The notes below the pieces were generated by a model. That model made no database searches, was not told the DNA's origin, and was given only the letters and a program-made list of their open reading frames with translations. A stretch of 64,000 nt of DNA, from NCBI GenBank assembly GCA_022823165.1, contig JAJDXR010000005.1, positions 1 through 64,000 of the forward strand, written 5' to 3'. Of this stretch, positions 33,595 through 41,793 are shown piece by piece. A program made the position numbers and the translations under genes. The number at the start of each line of letters is the position of its first letter. Position 1 is the first letter of the stretch. The DNA is from Anaerolineae bacterium. Lineage in GTDB: Bacteria; Chloroflexota; Anaerolineae; Aggregatilineales; Phototrophicaceae.

Positions 33595-33645
33595 GGCTGA
33601 CCTACCGGCATTTTTCAGTCCGGCGCATCAGTTGGTCTTGGAGTG
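33595..33645. repeat. Duplicated fetB 3' end, second copy
   Basis: GGCTGACCTACCGGCATTTT... CATCAGTTGGTCTTGGAGT repeats the fetB 3' terminus with a missing G, so the reading frame is lost. It is separated from the first copy by about 750 bases containing the DUF433/DUF5615 pair and lies just before the PIN gene stop codon region. Confidence 0.75.
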
Positions 33646-33656
33646 AGAGGGGTGGA

Positions 33657-34175
33657 CTACCTCTCGTCGCGGCAAAGCGCTTCCAATTTCACACCCGCTG
33701 ATTGGAGATGCGGCTCGAAGGCCAGCCAACATCTGTCAGCGGCGTTGACAATTGGCGCGTCGGCGCCTGTGTCTTTCTTGAAGCGGACTGCCAGCGCCAC
33801 CCATTTCTTGTCGTCCGGGTCGAAGCGTTCGCAACGGTTGACATCGGTCGTCCAAGTGTTGTTGTTGTCCGGGTAGTCACTATATTCGCCTGTCTTGTCG
33901 CGCTCCAGATCCAGAGAGCGCACGCGGCGCGCCACCGTGTGATACTGCAGCATGTTGAGCATGAACTGTTCAGCCAGCGAACCTTTGAAGTCTGGATAAA
34001 TGAGCCGATTGTATTCGCGCAAGCATTCTCCTTCAGAGTCAATTACGACCGTTACTAGGCCAGACAGAACCGCCTCTAGAATTGAAACACAGCTAAGCTG
34101 GCATCGCTTGGACGCATTGGAGTTGAGGCCCGCCGCGGTCAGCGGTACATTGGTGTCAATTATCTTTGCTATCAT
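33657..34175 (-). CDS. PIN-fold nuclease, partner of the upstream ATPase
   Basis: A 172-residue protein. IIDTNVPLTA (Asp7) is the PIN N-terminal strand with its first metal-binding Asp; FDPDDKKWVALAV (Asp121/Asp122) and APIVNAADRCW (Asp147) supply further acidic residues. The second of the two cassettes (58756-59247) has the matching HDLADRKFIALAL and APIYNASDTDW, so the two proteins are homologous although otherwise diverged. The start lies 4 bases after the ATPase stop, indicating co-translation. Probable RNA- or DNA-cleaving effector; direct evidence is absent. Confidence 0.72.
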   Translation of the reverse strand: MIAKIIDTNVPLTAAGLNSNASKRCQLSCVSILEAVLSGLVTVVIDSEGECLREYNRLIYPDFKGSLAEQFMLNMLQYHTVARRVRSLDLERDKTGEYSDYPDNNNTWTTDVNRCERFDPDDKKWVALAVRFKKDTGADAPIVNAADRCWLAFEPHLQSAGVKLEALCRDER

Positions 34176-34179
34176 GTGT

Positions 34180-35532
34180 TCAGGTGACTCGGCGTTTCAG
34201 TCCCGCATCAAATGCCGCTACCATGTCGCCAGCGAGGTCGCCGAAAAAGTCGTCTGGCCAGTTGAGTATTTCCCCAAACAAGTTTAATTCCAAAGGCGTC
34301 AGTTTCGATTCGCCGTTCTGATTTTCACAGAAGTAGAGCGCGGTATTGTCGAGCGCGAAAGATTCTTCAGCAATATGTCGTTGTAGTCGCCTCAAAAGAT
34401 GTTCGCTATGGCTTTCGACCAAGATTTGCACATTGCGGTTCTTGATGACATCTATAAAGACGTCAGCCAGTCCTGCTTGCACCGACGGATGCAGGTGCAA
34501 TTCCGGTTGTTCGAAGATAATTGTCGATCCTTCTGGCACGTAGTAGCAGAGCACCAGAACCGGAAGTACTTGCGAGACCCCAATGCCCATATCAGTTATA
34601 CGAACTTCTGGGCTCGCTACGTGACGTTTCAGCCAGACAGCATATTGATTGCTGCCCTTGAATAACGGTCGAGTCTCAAACGAATTTGCCAATCCAAGCT
34701 CTACAAGCCATTGTGCAATTCGTGACTCGAGCTTGCTGAACTGCCGCCTGCCATCCCGATAGACCTTTTGACTTTTCGCAGCCAGCAAAGCATGAATCGC
34801 TAATTCTCCTTTGAAGCCGACACTTTGAGGATTGCCGCCGACCAATGTGTAGTCGCGTTGCGGATACGGGCGCAGCGGACCCAAGTAATGCATATGTTCC
34901 AATTGACGCTCAAATTGCAGAACAAAGTCATTCAAATAGCTAGTTGATTGATAGTACCTCAACGCTTCATCCGAGAAGCTGTAGCACTTTTCAGGCTTCA
35001 TATAGACTCTAGGACGACCTTGCGCTCGTACGGGTTTCTCACCACATATAGAAATATCAATAGTGTATCTGTTGTTTCCTGCACGCCTAAACTCAACCAA
35101 GACATCATCTCGATGCCGATATTGCATTTCCATTACATGATTTCGCTGCGGATCTACATGGATTTTGGAGATGAACGACATCTCGCCGATTTCCAGGGAT
35201 TCATGTCGATTGGGAATTGGTACGCTTAGCGCGGTAGTTCTGGCGTTAGTAGGCGTGAACGTCCATTCCAAACCCATCATCATTTCGGTTGACTCATTGT
35301 GAGCGATTTCAAAAGGAGTACCGAGGTCGACATAGTCGTCTCGCATAGCGCCGGTCTCCAATACCAAGTTCAGGTCTTTCGACTCCGCAGTCTGCTTGAG
35401 CAGCAGCAACATCTGCAGCAGGCTGCTCTTCCCGGAACTATTCGCGCCAAAGAAGCCCGTCAGCGGCGCCATGCGCACCGGACCGGTGTCGCGCCAGGAC
35501 TTGAAGTTCTTCATGCTGATTTGCTTAAACAT
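34180..35532 (-). CDS. DUF3696-like AAA/ABC-type ATPase (cassette 1)
   Basis: A 450-residue ATPase of the RecF/OLD-like ABC group. Walker A is GANSSGKSS (29-37). The signature-like MGIGVSQVLPV (about 315-325) is followed by Walker B TIIFEQPELHLHP (about 337-349, Glu as catalytic base) and the H-loop VESHSEHLLRRLQR (about 372-385). The C-terminal block GEILNWPDDFFGD matches the DUF3696 tail. No nuclease (TOPRIM) domain is present, so the catalytic output likely comes from the adjacent PIN protein. Paralogous to 59240-60622. A TTGATT/TATGAT promoter lies upstream. Confidence 0.82.
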   Translation of the reverse strand: MFKQISMKNFKSWRDTGPVRMAPLTGFFGANSSGKSSLLQMLLLLKQTAESKDLNLVLETGAMRDDYVDLGTPFEIAHNESTEMMMGLEWTFTPTNARTTALSVPIPNRHESLEIGEMSFISKIHVDPQRNHVMEMQYRHRDDVLVEFRRAGNNRYTIDISICGEKPVRAQGRPRVYMKPEKCYSFSDEALRYYQSTSYLNDFVLQFERQLEHMHYLGPLRPYPQRDYTLVGGNPQSVGFKGELAIHALLAAKSQKVYRDGRRQFSKLESRIAQWLVELGLANSFETRPLFKGSNQYAVWLKRHVASPEVRITDMGIGVSQVLPVLVLCYYVPEGSTIIFEQPELHLHPSVQAGLADVFIDVIKNRNVQILVESHSEHLLRRLQRHIAEESFALDNTALYFCENQNGESKLTPLELNLFGEILNWPDDFFGDLAGDMVAAFDAGLKRRVT

Positions 35533-35576
35533 GGCGACTCTCGCTTCGCCAAGGGGCAGACGAATACTACGTCTGA

Positions 35577-35606
35577 ATCATAGCACGGCAGGCGGCAAAC
35601 AATCAA
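35577..35606 (-). promoter_or_regulatory. Predicted promoter for the cassette 1 ATPase
   Basis: On the minus strand TTGATT (35606-35601), an 18-base spacer, and TATGAT (35582-35577) precede the ATPase ATG at 35532 by about 45 bases. Confidence 0.4.
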
Positions 35607-35701
35607 TCACAGGCCCTTGCGATTAGGTGCGGCGGCAATGTGGCAAGAGCTCCTTTGCGCCTCTGTGGTGAATCCCCCCGCCCCATGCTACACTCCGCCC
35701 C

Positions 35702-36925
35702 ATGCCCACGCCCATCCCCGCCAGCCGCGACCACGTCAAGCGCCTCAGCGTCTTCAAGCAGGGGCTGCACGAGCGTCCGCCATCCGCCGACCCCGCCCAA
35801 CTCAAGCGCATCATTGAGCGCATCGGCTTGCTGCAGTTAGACTCCATCAGCGTGGTCGCGCGCAGCCACTACCTCGTTATGCTGGCCCGCGCCGGCCTCT
35901 ACGATCCCGCCCAGCTCGACGCCCTGCTGGACGAGGGCTTTCTCTTCGAGACCTGGGCCCACGCCATGTGCCAGTTGCCCAGCGCGCATTATCCCTGGTA
36001 TCAAGCCTATATTCAGCAGAAGCGGCTCAAGGAGAGCAACTGGCAAATTGATCGGCTCGACATCGACATGGAGCCCATCATCGAGCGCGTGTTCGAGACT
36101 ATTCGCGAGAACGGTCCGATGTCATCCAAGGAGTTCGAAAGCGAGCGCCGCGGCGAGGGCGGCTGGTGGAATTGGAAGCCGACCAAGGTCGCCCTCGAAT
36201 ACCTCTTCGACTACGGCGAACTCATGGTCAGCCATCGCGTCAAATTTCAGCGTTATTACGATTTGACCGAGCGAGTGCTGGCCCGTCACAGCTTCACGCT
36301 CGACAAGACCATCGACGACTTCCGCCGCTGGACCATTGAGCGCGGGCTGCGGCATATCGGCATCGCCACCGGCAACCAGGTCGCCGATTATTACCGGCAG
36401 CCCAAGCGGAACGCCGCCGCCATCCTCGCCGATATGCTTGAGACCGGCGAAGCCCTGCCCGTCGCTGTGGCGGATTGGGACGGCCAAGCCTACATCCATC
36501 GCGAGGACCTGCCCTTGCTGGAGCAAATCCAGGCCGGCGCGCATGAGCCGCAGCAGACCCTCTTCCTGTCGCCCTTCGACAACTTGTTCTGGGATCGTGA
36601 CCGCGACATGATGCTTTGGGATTTCTACTATCGTATCGAGGTCTATACGCCGAAAGCCAAGCGCGTCCACGGCTACTACGTCATGCCGATTCTGCACGGC
36701 TGCGAGCTGATTGGGCGCATCGACCCCAAGGTCAACCGCAAGCGCAAACGCCTTACCTTCCACAACTTGCATCTGGAGCGCGGCGTCAAGCTAAATAGCG
36801 CGCTCTACCGGGGCCTCATTGGCGCCATTGAGGAGTTCATGGCCTTCCATGGCTGCGACAGCTTTGAGCTGGTCAAATGCAACCGCGCGCCGCTGGCTCG
36901 CAGGCTGCGCAAAGCCTTGGCTTAA
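35702..36925 (+). CDS. ycaQ: YcaQ-type winged-helix DNA glycosylase (HTH_42)
   Basis: YcaQ/AlkZ-family glycosylases unhook interstrand DNA crosslinks and other N7 adducts. The active-site motif Q-L-D (Gln45, Asp47) in IGLLQLDSISVV matches the YcaQ Q-phi-D class, not the AlkZ Q-phi-Q class. The winged-helix repeats follow, ending with the conserved region ERIDPKV-like GRIDPKVNRKRKRL. 407 residues. TACACT (35689-35694) lies 7 bases before the ATG and no ribosome site is visible, so a leaderless transcript is likely. Confidence 0.9.
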   Translation: MPTPIPASRDHVKRLSVFKQGLHERPPSADPAQLKRIIERIGLLQLDSISVVARSHYLVMLARAGLYDPAQLDALLDEGFLFETWAHAMCQLPSAHYPWYQAYIQQKRLKESNWQIDRLDIDMEPIIERVFETIRENGPMSSKEFESERRGEGGWWNWKPTKVALEYLFDYGELMVSHRVKFQRYYDLTERVLARHSFTLDKTIDDFRRWTIERGLRHIGIATGNQVADYYRQPKRNAAAILADMLETGEALPVAVADWDGQAYIHREDLPLLEQIQAGAHEPQQTLFLSPFDNLFWDRDRDMMLWDFYYRIEVYTPKAKRVHGYYVMPILHGCELIGRIDPKVNRKRKRLTFHNLHLERGVKLNSALYRGLIGAIEEFMAFHGCDSFELVKCNRAPLARRLRKALA

Positions 36926-36989
36926 GCGGCCAGCCGCCTGACAAAGCCTGTTATAATGGAGGCAAGAGTCGGTCAGGCTTGGGGCCGCC

Positions 36990-37907
36990 ATGCAAGCCAG
37001 CATTGCGAATATACTGCAAAGCCGCGGACGCTTTGCCGGTCAGATCGTGAACATCGACGGCATCTTGCTCATCACCGATTACGACCGCGGCAATGCGCAT
37101 TTCGAGCAGGTCTGGCTGGTGAAAAAGCAGAGCCCGCGCGACAGCGCCATCCGCGCCCGGCCCATCCGCAGCGATTCCACCCTGTGGCATGGATTGTCGC
37201 GTTTGAATCCGCGTCATTTAGCCGGCTACCCGAGCTATCGTGTGCATGACGCCGCGCGCGCCTGCGTCCGCGTGCTTGACCCGCCCGCTGGCGAGCCTGA
37301 CCCCGTGGTAGACATCTTGACCGCGGCCATCTACCGCAAAGAGTTCACACTCTATGTGGGCGAGAAGGGCGTCCGCCTGGACCAGGCTCTGCCGGCGGGA
37401 ACCTTGATCACCGCTGTGCCTGATGTCCAGGCGAACCTGCCGCGCTTCCTGGGCCGCCGCTGCCTTGTATATGGCACGCTGGTCCTGCGATCATCACCGG
37501 CGGCGCAATTCCTGCGGCCGGGGCGCATCCCTTATTCTCAGGATTTCCGCCGCAGCCTCGAGCGCGCCAACGACGATGAAATCAACGACGAATGGCTAGC
37601 CGATATCGAATACCCGCAGAGCGACAGCGAACCGCCCGATTACGACGCGCTGCCGGAGTCGATTCACATTGATCAGGATTACGCCATCCAGGAACATCTC
37701 TCGGCGCTGCCCGGCATTAATCAGACCATCGTCAAGCCGGCCGTCGTCGCCGGCAGGTTAGGCGCGCGCGACCACGACGAGCACTTCGCCACGCTCGGCG
37801 ATATCGAGGATGTTTATTTGCAAAATGTCAGTTTCAGCGAGCCAGGAAAGTCGCTGGAATCGGTCATTAAGCTGAAGAACTTCGAAGTCGTCGCCAGGGA
37901 AATCTAG
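36990..37907 (+). CDS. Hypothetical protein
   Basis: A 305-residue soluble protein (MQASIANILQSRGRFAG...) without recognised motifs. Beta-rich, with GQIVNIDGILLITDYDR at the N-terminus and VYLQNVSFSEPGKSLESV at the C-terminus. No signal peptide or membrane helix. A TATAAT (36952-36957) lies 32 bases before the ATG. Its last 41 bases overlap the end of the convergent VWA gene. Function unknown. Confidence 0.72.
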   Translation: MQASIANILQSRGRFAGQIVNIDGILLITDYDRGNAHFEQVWLVKKQSPRDSAIRARPIRSDSTLWHGLSRLNPRHLAGYPSYRVHDAARACVRVLDPPAGEPDPVVDILTAAIYRKEFTLYVGEKGVRLDQALPAGTLITAVPDVQANLPRFLGRRCLVYGTLVLRSSPAAQFLRPGRIPYSQDFRRSLERANDDEINDEWLADIEYPQSDSEPPDYDALPESIHIDQDYAIQEHLSALPGINQTIVKPAVVAGRLGARDHDEHFATLGDIEDVYLQNVSFSEPGKSLESVIKLKNFEVVAREI

Positions 37908-39813
37908 CGCCGCTGGACGCCGCCCGCAGCAGGGTCGGCGCCTGCAAGCGCCGGTGATACACGACCCACTCAATCACCAGCAGCAGCAATGCCGCCAGCG
38001 CCAGCAGCGACCAGAATTCGCGCAGACCTAGCTGTTCATCGGCTGCGACTGCGGCCTGCCCGCCGCCCAGTTTTAAGTCCGCCTGGGGCCGGGGCCCGAT
38101 GTCGCTTTCGCCAGTGGCGAAGAGGTTGACGGCGAAGTGCTGCGTTTGCGTCACCTCGCCCACCTGCAGGACCTCCAGTCGATAGAGCCCCAGCTGGCCG
38201 GTGTCAGTGTAAGCCAGCCTTTCGCCGTCGGCCGCCAGCTCAGTCACACGACCGTCGGGCGCGGTGATGCGCAGGCTGTCGGCCAGCAGCGGCGGCGAGA
38301 CCAGCAGCACATCGCCGACGCTGAGGCCATCGGGCAGAGCCACGATATCGGCCGGCGAGAACCAGTCGATCAGGTTGGCCATCAGCACCGGGTAAGCTAT
38401 CAAGAGGGGCAAATTGGAATCGCGCAGGTCGAAGGGCAGTATGGCGACTTGGCGCGCGTTGACTTCGCCGGCCAGCAAGACCGCGGCTTCCGGCGCTTCT
38501 ATCAAGGGCTGCGCCCAAGGCGCGTTCAGCTCGCGCGCCTGCAGCAAGCTCATCTCGTCGAGATCGACGAAGGCGGTGATAGGCGATTCCGCGGCTGTAA
38601 CGGCGATCTCGTCGGTCGCCTCCAGCAACGCGCCCAGGGTGAAAAGGGGCGTCGAATTGGGCGGGTTGATCAGCAGCATATCACCGGCGGGCAGCGTGTT
38701 GGGCAGCCAGCTGTCGAAGACGTAGAGGTCGAAGGCCTCGGCGGGCAAGCGCTTGTTCTCGACATTGCCGCGGAAAGTGTAAACGCCGGGCAGGCTGCGC
38801 AGCGCCTGCTCCAGAAAGAGGTTGCCCGTCTGCGACACATAATAGACGCGCCGCGTATTGACCTCGTTGCGCACGGTCCAGGCGCGGTTGTCGAGCGCGA
38901 GGAAGTCATTGACGTCGTTGTCAAAGGTCAGCGCCGCCGAGAGCGTCTCGAAAGGCTCGCTGATCGGCTCTTCAAAGGGGATGGGCAACTGGCTGCGCGG
39001 CGGGATCGTACCGCTGCGCGAGAGGCGCAGGACATCGTCCAGGCGGATGACCAGCGAGATCTCGGCCGCTTCAGCGCCATAATTGGTCACCTGCGCGAAG
39101 AGCTGCGGCGGCTGCCCGGCCAGGGCGCGGGTCGCCAGGGCGGTGATGGCCACATTGTCGGCTGATGCGCCGATGGGCGCGTAGATGGGCTGCGGGATAT
39201 TGGCGGGCAGGCCCCCCGCCGCGCCCAGTCCACCATCCGTAATCATAACGATGCTGAAGTTTTCGGCGCCGGCCGCGCCGGCCGCCGCCAGCGTCAGCGC
39301 CGTATCCCAATCACCAGCGCCGTGGCTGACCGTCAAGCGGTCCAGGGCGCGGCGCAGTTCATTCTTGTCATCGGTGTAAGCCGTCAGCGGTTCGGCGACA
39401 TCGGCCACGCGGATCAGCGAAATCCGGTCGCGCGGGTTCATGTTGTTCACGATCTGCCGCGCTTGCTCGATGGCGGCGTCAAAGCGCGCAGCACCCTCGA
39501 CATCAGTCGCCGTCATGCTGGCTGAAGCGTCGAGCAAGAGGGCGATCTTGCCGGCGCTGATGGTGGGCACGGTGACGAAGGGCCGCGCCAAAGCCAGGAC
39601 CAGCAGCAGCAGTATCAGCAGTTGCAGGAATAGCAGCAGGTTGCGCCGCAGCCGCTGCCAGGGTGTATTGGCTTCGGTATCCTGCACCACCTGGCGCCAG
39701 AGAAAGGTACTGGAAATCAAGAGCTCGCGCCGGCGCAGGCGCAGCATGTAAAGCAGCAGGATGGGTATGGCGATCGCCAAAGCCGCGAAGGCGGCCGGCG
39801 CCAGGAACGACAT
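37867..39813 (-). CDS. BatA/VWA-domain membrane protein
   Basis: A 648-residue protein with a BatA N-terminal region (two membrane helices about 8-24 and 57-77, with the RRRELLISSTFLWRQ pattern between), then a von Willebrand A domain with MIDAS DASAS (95-99), and a C-terminal membrane helix (about 605-623). BatA-type proteins in aerotolerance/MoxR loci bind partners on the outer face of the membrane. It is the distal gene of a set with the 158-residue protein and the FAD oxidoreductase, but no MoxR ATPase is nearby. Confidence 0.85.
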   Translation of the reverse strand: MSFLAPAAFAALAIAIPILLLYMLRLRRRELLISSTFLWRQVVQDTEANTPWQRLRRNLLLFLQLLILLLLVLALARPFVTVPTISAGKIALLLDASASMTATDVEGAARFDAAIEQARQIVNNMNPRDRISLIRVADVAEPLTAYTDDKNELRRALDRLTVSHGAGDWDTALTLAAAGAAGAENFSIVMITDGGLGAAGGLPANIPQPIYAPIGASADNVAITALATRALAGQPPQLFAQVTNYGAEAAEISLVIRLDDVLRLSRSGTIPPRSQLPIPFEEPISEPFETLSAALTFDNDVNDFLALDNRAWTVRNEVNTRRVYYVSQTGNLFLEQALRSLPGVYTFRGNVENKRLPAEAFDLYVFDSWLPNTLPAGDMLLINPPNSTPLFTLGALLEATDEIAVTAAESPITAFVDLDEMSLLQARELNAPWAQPLIEAPEAAVLLAGEVNARQVAILPFDLRDSNLPLLIAYPVLMANLIDWFSPADIVALPDGLSVGDVLLVSPPLLADSLRITAPDGRVTELAADGERLAYTDTGQLGLYRLEVLQVGEVTQTQHFAVNLFATGESDIGPRPQADLKLGGGQAAVAADEQLGLREFWSLLALAALLLLVIEWVVYHRRLQAPTLLRAASSGARFPWRRLRSSSA

Positions 39814-39937
39814 GATAGTCCTTAAATGCGCATGTTGACGCGGAAGGAGTATATCACGCCAGATTCAGCGCGAGTATGCGGGGATGCCGCTCGAATCGTA
39901 GTTATGGCAACTAAGTTTCTGCTGGCAAACATCACAC

Positions 39938-39987
39938 AGGTAAATTCACCACCGAGACACAGAGGGCACAGAGAGGAAGGGCTGCCG
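39938..39987. repeat. CACAGAG-type dispersed repeat
   Basis: ACACAGGTAAATTCACCACC, then GAGACACAGAGGGCACAGAG, matches in reverse the CTCTGTGCCTCTGTGGTG / ACCTGTGA units seen at about 56503-56534 and 62370-62412. It lies in the 184-base gap between the VWA gene and the 158-residue gene. Confidence 0.65.
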
Positions 39988-39997
39988 TTGGGCTTGG

Positions 39998-40474
39998 TTA
40001 GCGGCGCGTTCTGGCTTGTTTGGATTCGCTTTCCGGCTCGTCCGGTGGTGGTGGCGGCAGGGCTTGCAGGTGGGCCTCAAGCGCCGCCAGAGCCGCGCGC
40101 GTTTCGGCGGGAATTTCACCCGCCTCAAGGAACTGGGCGACACGATATTGATCGTTCATATTGCTGGCGCTGACTACCATCATCGAATAGGCGTCGTCGA
40201 GGCGCATCAGGCGCGGGTATTCGTTGACGAGGTTGTGCCGCACCATCTGCAGCGTCCGCTCCAGGCTGGTAGGACGCCCGTCCAGCTTGAGCTGCAGCGC
40301 GGCTAAATCAAAGCGCTGACCGGCGGCTGAGCTTTCTGCCCGCTCCACCAGAGTTAGCCCGCGCGCGATCCAGCTTGCCAGCGGCCGATAGCGCGTCGGC
40401 GTCAGCGCCTCGCCCTGGAGGGTCAGGCGCAGGGCTTGAATCAGGACGCGCAGAAAGCGCAGGACGCGCATCAT
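39998..40474 (-). CDS. Hypothetical protein between oxidoreductase and VWA gene
   Basis: A 158-residue basic, mostly helical protein (MMRVLRFLRVLIQALRLTLQGEAL in parts), with a Pro/Glu-rich tail (LPPPPPDEPESESKQ). Its ATG overlaps the TGA of the upstream FAD oxidoreductase by 4 bases (ATGA), so they are co-translated. No family recognised. Role presumably linked to the oxidoreductase or the downstream VWA protein. Confidence 0.68.
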   Translation of the reverse strand: MMRVLRFLRVLIQALRLTLQGEALTPTRYRPLASWIARGLTLVERAESSAAGQRFDLAALQLKLDGRPTSLERTLQMVRHNLVNEYPRLMRLDDAYSMMVVSASNMNDQYRVAQFLEAGEIPAETRAALAALEAHLQALPPPPPDEPESESKQARTRR

Positions 40475-41433
40475 CGCCGACGCCTCGCCTTCAGGCTGGC
40501 TTCTGCCGCCAGCGCCGCCTTTCCGCCCATGCTAATCCGTTCGTTCAAGCGCGCTACGCCCTTGGCCATCGGCGCCCGAAGGCAATAGTCGCTGCCGATC
40601 AGCGCTATTCCGGCAGGCAGCAGAGCCTTGACAGCGCTAATTGTCTGCGCGTGGGCGACATCGTAGCGCGAATTTAAGTCGGCTTCGAGCCAGTGATCGG
40701 CATGGGCGACAACGGGCGCTGCGCCGAGCCCGAGGTATGCGACAGCTTCGCGGATGACGGCTTCCGGCGCTTGGTCGGGCGCGGCTCGCAAGCCCAGTTG
40801 CAGCAGCCGGTGGCGGCGGTCAGGAACGCGGCCGGGCGCAGCGGTCAACAAAATGAAGGGATGGCTCGCGTCCCGTTTGCTTTCAAGCGTCGGCGGAAGC
40901 GCGCCCACGTGGCAGCCCAGCGAGACTCGCCAAATTGAGTCGTAGCGGAAATTGCCGAGGCGCTCGGCCGCTCCGGGCGCCAAATGGCGCAAGATACGCG
41001 CCGCGTAAGGCGCCGGAAGCGCCAGGATCAACGCGCCGGCATCGTAGACCAGGCCATTTTCCAGGCAGATGGTATAGCGACCGCGCCAGCGCCCGATGGA
41101 GCTGACCGCCATGCGCATCAGCCGCCCACCCTGCAGTGGACGAGCCAAAGCCTGAATCAAGGACTCGGCGCCATCGCGAAAGACGGAATCTCCCGCGCCG
41201 TTGGGGAGCAGCCGCGCGCTCAAGCCGAGTTCCGCCGGCCAGGAGTCGTCGGCCGGCAGGCGGATCACAAAAGCTCCGGCATCCATGACAAAGCCGCGCT
41301 GGGTGATTGTCCTGATGCCACCGCCAAAGCGCCGTTTGACTTCGATGACAGTGTAGCGCAGGTTTGATTGCTCTAATTGGTAGCAGGCGGCCAGACCGCT
41401 GAGCCCGCCGCCGATGACGACCACATCGCGCAT
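40471..41433 (-). CDS. FAD-dependent amine oxidoreductase-like protein
   Basis: Protoporphyrinogen/amine-oxidase-like fold. The dinucleotide motif VVIGGGLSGLAACYQLE is at residues 4-20, followed by GGGIRTITQRGFVMDAG (second FAD contact) and the C-terminal IALIGSDYCLRAPMAKGVA, where FAD-binding GDY-like residues sit. At 320 residues it is shorter than protoporphyrinogen oxidase (about 450). Substrate unknown. It heads an operon with the 158-residue gene and possibly the VWA gene. Confidence 0.82.
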   Translation of the reverse strand: MRDVVVIGGGLSGLAACYQLEQSNLRYTVIEVKRRFGGGIRTITQRGFVMDAGAFVIRLPADDSWPAELGLSARLLPNGAGDSVFRDGAESLIQALARPLQGGRLMRMAVSSIGRWRGRYTICLENGLVYDAGALILALPAPYAARILRHLAPGAAERLGNFRYDSIWRVSLGCHVGALPPTLESKRDASHPFILLTAAPGRVPDRRHRLLQLGLRAAPDQAPEAVIREAVAYLGLGAAPVVAHADHWLEADLNSRYDVAHAQTISAVKALLPAGIALIGSDYCLRAPMAKGVARLNERISMGGKAALAAEASLKARRRR

Positions 41434-41793
41434 GGCACCATCCGCCTTTGCTGAGCGCTGCGCCCAAGCATAGCGGAAATCTACCGTCCGCGTAACGGGC
41501 TGTCTATTTTGGTCGTCTCGGTCAAAAGGGATTTTGAAGCGCCATTTGCAGGGTGAATGTGGAGCAATCCACCCTGCGCAACGTGAGCGTTACAGGTCGT
41601 CCTTACAAGCCAGCACGGCGCGCTTGCCGCCCAAGCTCGACAGATAAGCGCAGCAGGGCTTGCTTGCTGCTTGCTTCTGCCTACTCGGCGGTAGAAAAAA
41701 GAATTGAAGCGATTGCCCGGACGAGCCAGACTGTCGCAGTTTCTTGAGCGGGTTTACAATGGCATACGTCTTGCAGCCAAGCCCCGATCGCCA
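41434..41793. other. 360-base divergent region before recF
   Basis: Contains GCAGGGTG...CACCCTGC (41548-41577) as an inverted repeat, a 15-base copy of the MITE end (TTGAAGCGATTGCCC, 41703-41717), and TACAAT (41755-41760) as a possible -10 before recF. No credible gene. Confidence 0.55.

Noticed and set aside
38137..39165. 342-residue plus-strand ORF opposite the BatA/VWA gene
   Set aside because: Antisense shadow; the VWA frame has MIDAS and membrane helices.
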